NCBI GenBank assembly: GCA_045634325.1
Contig: JAZRAA010000053.1
Coordinates: 54,871 to 118,870, forward strand
DNA: 64,000 nt
Direction of reading: 5' to 3'
From: URNF01 sp045634325
GTDB taxonomy: Bacteria > Bacillota > Clostridia > Oscillospirales > Acutalibacteraceae
Made by a program: the position numbers and the translations under genes. Positions 34,832 to 42,699 of the stretch are shown here, piece after piece (positions within the stretch are counted from its first letter, which is position 1; every line of letters begins with the position of its first letter). The notes beneath the pieces were generated by a model. That model made no database searches, was not told the DNA's origin, and worked only from the letters and a program-made list of their open reading frames with translations.

Positions 34832-35069
34832 AAAAAAAGCCCTCGTCCACAAAGGGACGAAGACGAACTCCGCGGTACCACCCTGATTTTTGCAAAAGCA
34901 AACACTTTTGTGACCGATAACGGTGTCAGCCGTCCAAGCCTACAAGACAAATGCCGTTCAGCCCGCCGCTCCGAAGTGAACTTCAATACGATTGTTCTTT
35001 AACCGCTTTCAGCCAAGGCAGTTTTCTCTGTGAAAGAACGCAGGTATCTACTCTCTTCCTCAACGCGTT
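34832..35069 (-). promoter_or_regulatory. Phe-specific T-box riboswitch leader of pheST
   Basis: Read on the minus strand, the leader has the T-box core TGGTACCGCG (34880-34871), followed by a terminator stem CTTCGTCC/GGACGAGG and a T-run ending near 34832. In stem I the specifier codon UUC (34980-34978) lies in the context GAAGTTCAC, naming tRNA-Phe. Uncharged tRNA-Phe should switch the terminator to the antiterminator. Confidence 0.92.
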
Positions 35070-35075
35070 TAGATG

Positions 35076-35104
35076 AGTATACCACCTTTTTAAAATTATT
35101 GCAA
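35076..35104 (-). promoter_or_regulatory. Promoter of pheST
   Basis: Minus-strand TTGCAA (35104-35099), 17 bp, TATACT (35081-35076), just before the T-box leader. Confidence 0.75.
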
Positions 35105-35166
35105 GGGTTTTTGCTTAATTAAGCGTATTAAGTTTCATTGTTCCATAAGATTTTCGGGAAAAAGTC

Positions 35167-35194
35167 TTGACAAATGTACCTTTTGTGATAGAAT
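35167..35194 (+). promoter_or_regulatory. Promoter of the tRNA-Met/Ile and tRNA-Trp pair
   Basis: TTGACA (35167-35172), 16 bp, TAGAAT (35189-35194) with extended TG, 35 bp before the first tRNA. Confidence 0.7.
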
Positions 35195-35228
35195 GTAGTA
35201 GTTCCTGATTTGTGAAGGGACACTATAT

Positions 35229-35305
35229 GGGCCTTTAGCTCAGTTGGTTAGAGCCCCCGGCTCATAACCGGTTGGTCCCGGGTTCGAGTCCCTGAAGGCC
35301 CACCA
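35229..35305 (+). tRNA. tRNA with CAU anticodon (Met elongator or Ile2)
   Basis: Acceptor GGGCCTT pairs perfectly with AAGGCCC; D-stem GCTC/GAGC; anticodon loop CTCATAA; T-loop TTCGAGT; CCA encoded. Sequence alone does not settle whether it is elongator Met or a lysidine-modified Ile2; an initiator is unlikely because position 1-72 is fully paired. Confidence 0.9.
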
Positions 35306-35342
35306 GTGAACAACGGCGAAAACGCCGTATATATATTGATAT

Positions 35343-35418
35343 AGGGGTATAGCTCAGTTGGTAGAGCAGCGGTCTCCAAAACCCCGTGTCGTGGGTTCGA
35401 ATCCTACTGCCCCTGCCA
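35343..35418 (+). tRNA. tRNA-Trp (anticodon CCA)
   Basis: Acceptor AGGGGTA pairs with TGCCCCT, discriminator G, CCA encoded, loop CTCCAAA. The anticodon stem GCGGT/ACCCC has a C28-C42 mismatch where a pair is normally found. It marks the left edge of the accessory island. Confidence 0.88.
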
Positions 35419-35452
35419 AAAATAAGACAGTCCTTGGACTGTCTTATTTTTT
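35419..35452 (+). terminator. Terminator after tRNA-Trp
   Basis: Perfect 15-bp stem AAAATAAGACAGTCC and its complement with a 2-nt loop and T-tract. Confidence 0.88.
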
Positions 35453-35453
35453 A

Positions 35454-35660
35454 TCCATTGCGAAAGCAATGGTATATCATCACGCGTTAGCGTGTACATC
35501 ATCAAGGGCGGCATTATGCCACCCTTGTAGTTCATCACACCGAAGGTGTGCATTAAAAGTCGCTTTCGCAATGATGATATACAAAACTTCGTTTTGATGA
35601 TATGCAATTTCTGCGGAATTGATGATATACACGGCTTCGCCGTGATTAAATATATATCCT
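35454..35660. repeat. Array of about eight short hairpins joined by TGATGATATAC-type linkers
   Basis: Small perfect hairpins such as CCATTGCGAAAGCAATGG, CACGCGTTAGCGTG, AAAACTTCGTTTT and ACGGCTTCGCCGT alternate with short linkers. In the left half the linkers read TATATCATCA; in the right half they read TGATGATATA, the reverse complement, so the array is itself a large inverted structure centred near 35,530. The hairpin sequences differ but keep pairing. No ORF of note is present; the rest up to 35,788 is AT-rich leader of the next gene. Confidence 0.7.
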
Positions 35661-35788
35661 AGAAAATCAAACACACTTATATTTTCTACGCTCCGTTGAT
35701 TTTTTGTTGCTAATTTATCGGTGTACGCAGTATAATTAATTTGTTATTATATAGTTACGGTACCGGAATATTTAGCGAGGTGATTCTA

Positions 35789-36853
35789 ATGACAATAGGT
35801 CAAACGATAAGACTTTATAGAAAAGAAAAAAACTTTACTCAAAGTGAGCTGGCAGAACTTATTGGTGTTTCTACACAAGCAATTTCAAAATGGGAAACAG
35901 ATTCGGGAATGCCTGATATTTCACAAATCGTTCCTCTTGCACGTGTTTTAGAAATTTCAACCGACAAGCTTTTGGGACATACCGACTCAGCTTTTGAAAA
36001 AGAAGTATCGGAAATTCGTCAAAAATTCGGTGGAATCAACTTTATAAGCGATTTGAATTATGCTGAAGAGTTATATTTTCTTAGTTCTAAATTCTTCAAC
36101 AAACATCCCGATGTTTCAGATATTGCCGTTGTTGCCTTGGAAACATATATCGAGTTGTTTGCCAAAGGCAAAATAGTCATATCAAAAACCGAATTTTTGG
36201 AAGAATGTGAACGCTATGGTAACAGTATTTTTAGATACGAAACAGTGGCAGACCGTATTTATAAAACACATTATTTGATGTCAAGAGCTTATGATTTATG
36301 TGGTGACAACAAGAAATCGGAAAGTTATTTGCAAAATCTACCGTATGTTTTTGGCTTTAGGGATTATTGGGAAGCAGAAATTGCTTTTGCTGACGGTAAG
36401 AATGATATAGCTCTTGAGAAAGCCAAAAAGAGTTTTGCTCAAATGGCTCGTTTTACTTCTCGTTGCATAAGACTTGCAGGCAGGGTCGTTCGTGCAGAAG
36501 GCGGCCCCGATGCAGATAAAATTAGTCTTGAACTGGATGAGTATATGTTGAGACTTATAAATGCATTTTTATCCGGTGGAGACTATTTACCTCATCGACA
36601 AATCTTTCAAAAAACCTGCCTTTTACCCGGATTGGTTTCTCAAAACATTAAAATGGGTAACCTTGATAGAGCTAAAGAGCATATGTCGGAATTATTAAAA
36701 ACGCGTGATGAGTTTTTTGCGTGTGTAGAAGATCCAAGCGATAAGCATTGCCTAATGTTTATTGAGGGTGACCTTGATGGCTCTTGGAATACTACAAAGG
36801 AAAAAATAAATGAACGAGTATCAAATGCAGAAAAGGCGTTAAAAGAAATGTGA
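35789..36853 (+). CDS. XRE-family helix-turn-helix regulator
   Basis: This 354-aa protein has an N-terminal Cro/CI helix-turn-helix (residues about 5-60; FTQSELAELIGVSTQAISKW) and a long alpha-helical C-terminal region of no recognised family, suggesting a TPR-like or sensor domain. GAGGTGA lies before ATG 35789. It is the first gene of the island after tRNA-Trp and is AT-rich compared with the core genes; it may control island genes or be a transfer remnant. Confidence 0.8.
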   Translation: MTIGQTIRLYRKEKNFTQSELAELIGVSTQAISKWETDSGMPDISQIVPLARVLEISTDKLLGHTDSAFEKEVSEIRQKFGGINFISDLNYAEELYFLSSKFFNKHPDVSDIAVVALETYIELFAKGKIVISKTEFLEECERYGNSIFRYETVADRIYKTHYLMSRAYDLCGDNKKSESYLQNLPYVFGFRDYWEAEIAFADGKNDIALEKAKKSFAQMARFTSRCIRLAGRVVRAEGGPDADKISLELDEYMLRLINAFLSGGDYLPHRQIFQKTCLLPGLVSQNIKMGNLDRAKEHMSELLKTRDEFFACVEDPSDKHCLMFIEGDLDGSWNTTKEKINERVSNAEKALKEM

Positions 36854-37257
36854 TTTTTATTTACGAGGGTTCGAATCCCTCCACATAATTGAACAAAAAT
36901 ATCTTTTTTGTAGTCGCTTGACAAAGCAAAAAGCACACCATCTGGTGTGCTTTTTGTTTTGTTGTAAAAGGCAGTAGGATTCGAACGCCGAAGCTTGTCG
37001 ATTTTTACTTTTTCACTTTTCACTATTCACTTTTCACTATTCTCCCTGTCTGCCAACAGAAACAGTCTGAAAATTTTCAATATTACTGGGCTTTTGAGGC
37101 TTTTTTGAAATCTTAATATCAAAATCCAGAAATACGGCAAAATATCGTTAAGTTTACAAAGAAAAATACCGCTGTCGTAACTGAGAAAGCTAAGAGAATC
37201 ATAGAAGGGAATATTTTAGTATCAAGAGACAGTTGGGCTTGTTAACTAATCAAGATG
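36854..37257. other. Gene-free stretch with tRNA-like remnants and simple repeats
   Basis: No gene is visible. At 36865-36881 lies a perfect tRNA T-arm-like element (GAGGG, TTCGAAT, CCCTC) with no tRNA around it. At 36970-36986, inverted, 17 nt equal the 3' part of tRNA-Trp. At 37009-37042 a TTCACTTTTCACTA-type repeat occurs about twice. These look like scars of integration or deletion. Confidence 0.6.
36928..36957 (+). terminator. Hairpin with flanking A/T tracts
   Basis: Perfect stem AAAAAGCACACCA and TGGTGTGCTTTTT with a 2-nt loop. Confidence 0.75.
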
Positions 37258-37312
37258 AACCTGGCAAATTGATGTACATTGTACATTCATTTGTCAGGTT
37301 TTTATTTTTTTC
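37258..37312 (+). terminator. Long hairpin with T-tract before the first palindrome promoter
   Basis: Near-perfect 20-bp arms (37258-37277 and 37281-37300; AACCTGGCAAAT pairs with ATTTGTCAGGTT) followed by a T-rich run. It insulates the downstream operon from read-through. Confidence 0.75.
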
Positions 37313-37316
37313 TTTT

Positions 37317-37353
37317 AACCCTGACAGTAATTGTCAGGGTTAAGTTTTAAACT
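37317..37353 (+). promoter_or_regulatory. Island promoter module, copy 1 (biosynthetic operon)
   Basis: 25-bp palindrome (arms AACCCTGACA and TGTCAGGGTT, 37317-37341), 6-nt spacer, then -10 TAAACT (37348-37353). The HTH gene begins 26 bp later. No -35 consensus is present at 17 bp; the palindrome occupies that place. Confidence 0.75.
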
Positions 37354-37378
37354 ATGTGCAAGAAAGGAGGGAATATGA

Positions 37379-37729
37379 ATGGGAACTGCCGAACGAAGGA
37401 TAGAAATAATGCGTATCTTATGCCGGCGAAGACACGAGACAATTTTAAATTTAGCAAAAGAGTTCGGCGTTTCCACAAGAACAATCTTGAGAGATATAGA
37501 AGCACTTAGTGTTACAGAACCTATATTTACTCAGTGCGGGAGATATGGTGGCGGTGTTTATGTGACAGATGATTATTCAATAAACAGAATGTATATGACT
37601 GAAAAAGAGTTGTCATTATTACATAAACTGTCTAAATATGCAGATAAAAAAGTTGCATGTGAATTGAACGCTGAAGAAAACGAATTATTGAAGTCCATTA
37701 TCTCGCAGTATACAAAATCAAAAAAATGA
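37379..37729 (+). CDS. Small DeoR/HTH_11-type regulator, first gene of the palindrome-headed operon
   Basis: This 116-aa protein has an N-terminal winged helix (residues about 3-58; TILNLAKEFGVSTRTILRDIEAL). The C-terminal half is short and lacks a full WYL or sugar-sensor domain. GGAGG (37367-37371) precedes ATG 37379. As the first gene behind copy 1 of a promoter module that recurs five more times in the island, it is the prime candidate to bind the palindrome (inference). Confidence 0.75.
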   Translation: MGTAERRIEIMRILCRRRHETILNLAKEFGVSTRTILRDIEALSVTEPIFTQCGRYGGGVYVTDDYSINRMYMTEKELSLLHKLSKYADKKVACELNAEENELLKSIISQYTKSKK

Positions 37730-37742
37730 AAGGAAAATTAGT

Positions 37743-38840
37743 ATGAGACAAAAGGAAAAAGAATTATTTAAAAGTTTATGTAGCTTTAAGGAGGACGTTT
37801 TTGATGAGAGTTTACTTGATGCAGCCACACCTACGGTTTTAGGGCACTTGTTCTTTAATCGTATGCAGGCCATAGCATATGGAACCCTTAAGAAGCACGG
37901 GTTAATAGGAAAGGTTAATCGTGAGTTTAGAAATTCACTTAAGGGTGCCTATAATCAAAACCTTGAAAAGAATAATAGCTTCTTTCGAGGTGTTCAACAG
38001 GTGGAGGAAGCACTTTCCGAGTGTGATTGTAAATACGCAATGTTAAAAGGTGCTTACTTGTGCAAAGCATATCCCGAGGGATATAGAACATCAAATGATA
38101 TTGACTTGCTGGTACATCCGAAGGATGTTACAGAGGTAGGAAACGCATTGCTTGTTGCCGGATTTAAACAGGGAAATGTTCGTAACGGTAAATTTGAACC
38201 GGCCACACGCAAGGAAATTATTGAATCGAAAATGATGCGCGGAGAAACCGTACCGTATATTAAGGAGATTAATTTTCCGGGAATGCAGTTCTTAGAAGTT
38301 GATATTAATTTCTCTTTGGATTACAAACCGGGAGACACTAAGCTTCTCGATGAGATGATGAATAACAGCCTTTTTGTTAAGGTGGGAGATCTAAAGGTTC
38401 ACACTTTAAGAGCAGATGATTTCTTTGTTCACTTGTGTAGCCACCTCTATAAAGAAGCAACAACACTACCGTGGGTTGAAATGATGCGTGATATGACATT
38501 GTACAAATATTGCGATATTTATATGCTTCTTAATGATGCAGATAAAGAACAAATAGATTTTCTGTTTGAAAGAGCGATGAAACTGGGTATGGAAAAAGTG
38601 TGTGCCTTTGCAGTGCTTCAAACAGCGGAATTGTTTAATTTTAGGAACTTATATGCTGTAGATGTTGCGACAAAAGCATTGGAGGATGATATCGATTTCA
38701 TTCACGTCATCTTTTCGCCAAAGGATAAGCAGGAATTAATCTTTACGCAACGCAATATTCTTGAACGCTTTTTCGCTGATAACAGAAAGGTGCTTTTAAA
38801 GGAGGTGAATCACAGTGGAGACTTTAAAAATGAGGCCTAA
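37743..38840 (+). CDS. Nucleotidyltransferase-fold protein (NTP_transf_5 type)
   Basis: This 365-aa protein resembles PF14907, with YAMLKGAYLCKAYPEGYR and the acidic motif SNDIDLLV near residue 119. Such proteins occur in natural-product and polysaccharide clusters, where their exact reaction is mostly unknown. It is followed, with 26-bp overlap, by a thymidylate-kinase-like gene. AAAGGAAAA lies before ATG 37743. Confidence 0.7.
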   Translation: MRQKEKELFKSLCSFKEDVFDESLLDAATPTVLGHLFFNRMQAIAYGTLKKHGLIGKVNREFRNSLKGAYNQNLEKNNSFFRGVQQVEEALSECDCKYAMLKGAYLCKAYPEGYRTSNDIDLLVHPKDVTEVGNALLVAGFKQGNVRNGKFEPATRKEIIESKMMRGETVPYIKEINFPGMQFLEVDINFSLDYKPGDTKLLDEMMNNSLFVKVGDLKVHTLRADDFFVHLCSHLYKEATTLPWVEMMRDMTLYKYCDIYMLLNDADKEQIDFLFERAMKLGMEKVCAFAVLQTAELFNFRNLYAVDVATKALEDDIDFIHVIFSPKDKQELIFTQRNILERFFADNRKVLLKEVNHSGDFKNEA

Positions 38841-39450
38841 TACTACATCGGGTTTTTTGTTTACATTTTGTGGCCTCGATGGATGTGGTAAAACTACCAT
38901 GTTAACGCGCTTAGAAGAGGAATTGGGAAATAAACATAAAATTTTTACGACGAAACAGCCTACTAACGCTGTGCGTGAATCGGATATTTTCAGGGCTTAT
39001 ATGGATAACCCGAATCATGATGCTTACGATTATAGGAGTTTGTCGCTTCTGGCGGCGAGCGATCGTCTGCAGCATGTTAACAAAGTTGTGCAACCGCAAA
39101 TGGCAGAAGGTAAGATTGTAATCAGTGACAGGTATTTTTATTCTTGTTTGGCAAATCTTCGTGCTCGTGGGTTTGAGGATGATAAGTGGATTTATGAGAT
39201 TGCTGAGTCGGTAGTGAAACCCGATGTTGCTTTCTTTTTTGATGTGCCGGTTGAAACAGCCGTAAAGCGTGTTCGCAGTAGAATTGAGGAAAAAGATAGA
39301 TATATTGATATGGAACTTCAGCATAAATTGCGCAATGAATATATTGAAATTTGCAAAGCAAATAATGGAGTATTGATATCGACCGAGATGTCGATTGAGG
39401 AATGCTACTCCGTTGTAAGAAAAGAAGTTGAAAGGGTGATGAATAAATGA
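38815..39450 (+). CDS. Thymidylate-kinase-like P-loop kinase
   Basis: This 211-aa P-loop kinase has FCGLDGCGKTT (Walker A, about residues 18-28), a DR(Y/F) motif in ISDRYFYS, and a C-terminal lid-like basic region. It resembles dTMP kinase but lies in a biosynthetic operon, so it may phosphorylate a different nucleotide or metabolite. GTG 38815 has GGAGGTGA (38801-38808) with 6-nt spacing; it overlaps the upstream gene. Confidence 0.78.
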   Translation: METLKMRPNTTSGFLFTFCGLDGCGKTTMLTRLEEELGNKHKIFTTKQPTNAVRESDIFRAYMDNPNHDAYDYRSLSLLAASDRLQHVNKVVQPQMAEGKIVISDRYFYSCLANLRARGFEDDKWIYEIAESVVKPDVAFFFDVPVETAVKRVRSRIEEKDRYIDMELQHKLRNEYIEICKANNGVLISTEMSIEECYSVVRKEVERVMNK

Positions 39451-39692
39451 ATATTGAAGAAAAAGTAAAAGGGATTTTGTGTGAACTTAGTGGAGAAGAA
39501 ATGATTGAAAATGACGCTCATCTACAGGATACACTTGCTCTTGATAGCCTTATGATGGTAACCATGCTTGTCGAAATCGAAGATGTCTTTGGCATCGAAT
39601 TGGATGAAGCGGATATGAATCCATTTGATCTTAGTACGGTTCAGAGTGTGATTGATATGGTTATCAAATATGTGGGTGATAGAAATGAATAA
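39447..39692 (+). CDS. Acyl carrier protein
   Basis: This 81-aa acidic helical protein has the phosphopantetheine motif LALDSLMMV with Ser34. It differs clearly from a housekeeping ACP in context: it overlaps the kinase gene by ATGA and the next gene by 8 bp. It should carry an acyl or aminoacyl group loaded by the AMP-forming ligase two genes downstream (inference). Confidence 0.88.
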   Translation: MNIEEKVKGILCELSGEEMIENDAHLQDTLALDSLMMVTMLVEIEDVFGIELDEADMNPFDLSTVQSVIDMVIKYVGDRNE

Positions 39693-40704
39693 GTTTGCAG
39701 AACTGCCGCTTGCAGAGCCGTTGTACAGCACATATCACGACGGGATAATTACAGCATGTATAAATGATAATCCTTCCATACGCAATTGGTTTTTATCTAA
39801 TACGATGGTTCTTACATGTACCAGGAAATTTTTATCTGGTTTTACAACTCCTGAAATTCGCATTGAAAATTATTCTTTTGACAATCCATGTTTGGAAACA
39901 CAGTGGGTGCCAATACAGTTTCTGAAAGGATATATTAACCCTGTGATTCGCAATATGATTGATGCGGGTTATTATGTTTATTTTACAGGAGTGGATGATT
40001 ACTATGTAAAAGGTAAAAGTTGGTATAAAGAATTACATTTCATTCACGATGGTGCAATTTGCGGATACAATCAGTTGAATAAAACGTTTTGTATTTATGC
40101 TTATGACAGTAACTGGATTCATCAAAAGTTTTGGACGTCACAAACATCTTTTAATAAGGGTAGGGAAGTTCTGTTTGAAAAAGGAATATATGGTTCCTTG
40201 TGTGCAATTAAACCCAGACAAGAAAAGGTTGAATTTTCGGTTGAAACGGCGTTGAAAGGTATTTTGGATTATCTGGATTCGGATTTTGAGAAATATCCGG
40301 AACATGGCGAGGGAACTGTCAGGGGTATAGTTGTGCATGAGTATCTTGCTAAATACATTGATAAATTGTTCGATGGCTCAATTCCGTACAGTCGAATGGA
40401 TAGACGTGTTTTTCGTCTTGTTTGGGAGCATAAAAAGGTTATGCTTGAAAGAATTGAGAAGATGGAACACAGTTTAGATTTAAGCAATGAAATCAGTGAA
40501 AATTACAAGCGTGTAGTTTCAGATGCAGATTCTATACGTATGTTATATGCTTCTCATCATATGAAACGACGCGATTCTCTATTGCCAATTATAAAAAGAA
40601 AACTTTTAAAATTAATGGACTACGAGAAGGAATTATTAATGTTGCTTGTTGAAAAAGCAGGGAAGGAGTTAGGAAATGAATTTGTGGAAGTATCTCAAAA
40701 ATAA
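39685..40704 (+). CDS. Papain-like/BtrH-like protein, candidate acyl transferase
   Basis: This 339-aa protein has no certain family. The middle part (about residues 100-160) contains HFIHDGAICGYNQLNK and IYAYDSNW, the His/Asp arrangement of C39/BtrH-like papain folds, where a Cys attacks an acyl-ACP thioester. A helical C-terminal region follows. With an ACP and an acyl-activating enzyme next door, transfer of an acyl group from ACP to an unknown acceptor is a plausible role. Start ATG 39685 overlaps the ACP end. Confidence 0.5.
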   Translation: MNKFAELPLAEPLYSTYHDGIITACINDNPSIRNWFLSNTMVLTCTRKFLSGFTTPEIRIENYSFDNPCLETQWVPIQFLKGYINPVIRNMIDAGYYVYFTGVDDYYVKGKSWYKELHFIHDGAICGYNQLNKTFCIYAYDSNWIHQKFWTSQTSFNKGREVLFEKGIYGSLCAIKPRQEKVEFSVETALKGILDYLDSDFEKYPEHGEGTVRGIVVHEYLAKYIDKLFDGSIPYSRMDRRVFRLVWEHKKVMLERIEKMEHSLDLSNEISENYKRVVSDADSIRMLYASHHMKRRDSLLPIIKRKLLKLMDYEKELLMLLVEKAGKELGNEFVEVSQK

Positions 40705-42082
40705 AATGCAGTTGAATTTGCAACAGGAAATTTGTGAAAATAATGTATCGATGACGTTTGAAGAGATGATTGTTTTTGCAGAAGAATTTTCGAAAAAGCT
40801 GGAAGGTATCAAGTGTTGTGCTATTTTGTGTCAATCAGAGATGGCTGCAAGCATGGCTCTTTTGAGTTGCTTTGCTGCTGACGTGACTGCTTTGCCGCTA
40901 TCACAAAGATATGGACAGTTGCATTGTAATAAAATTTTAGATGCCATCAGCCCTGATGCTGTAATTACCGATCAGGACGGGGATTTTCGGGTTGTTTATG
41001 TTGACCATTCTATATATTCACAACCGGATGTTCACCCTGCGTTAATTATGTGCACTTCCGGAACTACAGGAGTACCTAAGGGTGCAATGTTGACAGAAAC
41101 TAACATAGTAACAAATGTATCGGACATCGTTTCATATTTTGGAATAGAAAAAACAGATACTATTTTAATTTCGAGACCATTGTATCATTGCGCGGTTTTG
41201 ACAGGAGAATTTTTGGTTGCTCTTGTAAAAGGTGTAAAAATTCGATTTTATTCCGGTACGTTTAATCCAACGGTTGTTCTAAAGTTGTTAAAACAATATA
41301 AGATTACAGCTTTTTGTGGGACGCCTACACTGCTTTCCATGATGGCACGATTTAAAAGGGGAACGAATGATGATTGTTTACGGCATATTTGTATCAGCGG
41401 TGAATGTATGAGTAAGGAAACGGGACTACATATAGCCGAAGTATTCCCAAACGCAGATATTTATCATATTTATGGACTTACAGAAGCATGCCCGAGAGTT
41501 TCATATTTGCCTCCAAATAAATTCGTGGAACATGCAGATTGTGTAGGTGTACCGTTGCGTTCTGTTTCATTAAAGATTCTTTCCCCGGAGGGGGAATCGG
41601 TTGACATCAATGAAATTGGCACATTGTGGGTGAAAGGCGATAATGTGATGGCAGGTTATTATAATAATCCTGAAAAGACATCGGAAGTATTAAAGAATGG
41701 TTGGTTGTGTACCGGTGATTTGGCTTTGTTTACAGACGAGGGCTTGCTTAAAATTAAAGGTCGTGCTGATGATTTAATAATTAAAGCGGGAATGAATATT
41801 TATCCGCAAGAAATCGAAAGTGCGTTGAAACATGATTCTCGTGTAAAAGATGTCTTGGTGAGCGGTTATACAGATGATAAACTCGGTGTGCAGATTGAAT
41901 TGAATATCACGGGTGATTTTCCTGGCGTTTCGGATGTTAAAGAGCTTTGTCGAAGCAATCTATCATCGTATCAAATGCCCACTCGAATCAATCTGTTGGA
42001 TGAGATGCCCAAGAACGGTTCCGGGAAAATCATCAGGAGGGGGAATTATGCTGGAATACGAAAAGAAAATCATGCTAACTGA
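40676..42082 (+). CDS. AMP-forming acyl-CoA/ACP ligase
   Basis: This 468-aa member of the ANL superfamily activates a carboxylic acid as an acyl-adenylate, probably to load the operon's ACP. The P-loop-like MCTSGTTGVPKGAML (about residue 123), YGLTEACPR, WLCTGDLALF and the C-terminal catalytic Lys in NGSGKIIRR are all present. It is slightly shorter than most ligases. AAGGAG precedes ATG 40676, overlapping the previous gene by 29 bp. Confidence 0.88.
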   Translation: MNLWKYLKNKMQLNLQQEICENNVSMTFEEMIVFAEEFSKKLEGIKCCAILCQSEMAASMALLSCFAADVTALPLSQRYGQLHCNKILDAISPDAVITDQDGDFRVVYVDHSIYSQPDVHPALIMCTSGTTGVPKGAMLTETNIVTNVSDIVSYFGIEKTDTILISRPLYHCAVLTGEFLVALVKGVKIRFYSGTFNPTVVLKLLKQYKITAFCGTPTLLSMMARFKRGTNDDCLRHICISGECMSKETGLHIAEVFPNADIYHIYGLTEACPRVSYLPPNKFVEHADCVGVPLRSVSLKILSPEGESVDINEIGTLWVKGDNVMAGYYNNPEKTSEVLKNGWLCTGDLALFTDEGLLKIKGRADDLIIKAGMNIYPQEIESALKHDSRVKDVLVSGYTDDKLGVQIELNITGDFPGVSDVKELCRSNLSSYQMPTRINLLDEMPKNGSGKIIRRGNYAGIRKENHAN

Positions 42083-42614
42083 AGATGAATATCTTTCGAT
42101 TGTAATGCTGATGTGCCGGTGTGTAACGCCGCAGACTCAAACGAATTATTATTTTGACGATGATAATTTTTCAATGAACAAGAAAGGCGCTACCTACCGT
42201 ATTCGTGCAAAGGATGGTAAATACAAGGCAACAATTAAAAATCATAATACAGAGCAACAGGAATGCAGTACGGAGGTAGACTTGGTCGAAAAATTAGAAT
42301 TTGATCCTCAAATTTTTGATATGTTTGGACTTCATTACCAAGGAGAACTCGTAACCGATCGTGTTGTCATTTACAAGGATTCTGTTTGTGAAGTAGTTCT
42401 TGACCGAAATATGTATCTTGGACATACCGATTTTGAACTTGAGGTAGAATATTGTAGGGAAAGTGAGCAAAGGGCACAAGTTTTTATAGAAAGTATTGCT
42501 GAATATTTGGTTGCCACAGAACAACTTGCAGACGTTGAAGAACTCTTAGTACGTGTTGGTAAAGGAGGCTCTAAGTCGGAACGTTTTTTTAAACGGCTTG
42601 AAAGTTGTAAATAA
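42048..42614 (+). CDS. CYTH-domain protein
   Basis: This 188-aa protein starts LEYEKKIML, matching the ExExK signature of CYTH enzymes (adenylate cyclase CyaB, thiamine triphosphatase, polyphosphate-processing). Basic and acidic residues alternate down the barrel (ATYRIRAKDGKYKATIKNH, FELEVEY). It may act on a triphosphate or nucleotide product of the operon. AGGAGGGGG (42035-42043) precedes ATG 42048, which overlaps the ligase gene. Last gene of the operon. Confidence 0.78.
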   Translation: MLEYEKKIMLTEDEYLSIVMLMCRCVTPQTQTNYYFDDDNFSMNKKGATYRIRAKDGKYKATIKNHNTEQQECSTEVDLVEKLEFDPQIFDMFGLHYQGELVTDRVVIYKDSVCEVVLDRNMYLGHTDFELEVEYCRESEQRAQVFIESIAEYLVATEQLADVEELLVRVGKGGSKSERFFKRLESCK

Positions 42615-42621
42615 TATATTT

Positions 42622-42673
42622 AACCCTGACACTCGTTGTCAGGGTTATCTTATATACTTAAACTGCAGCTGTA
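42622..42673 (+). promoter_or_regulatory. Island promoter module, copy 2 (DNRLRE gene)
   Basis: Palindrome 42622-42646, 6-nt spacer, TATACT (42653-42658), and TGCAGCTGTA starting exactly 11 nt after the -10 start. Confidence 0.75.
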
Positions 42674-42699
42674 ATTACGAATGCTTGGAGGTGATAAAA

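Noticed and set aside
35454..35660. CRISPR array
   Set aside because: Units are hairpins of changing sequence with short linkers, there are no equal-length spacers, and no cas genes are present.
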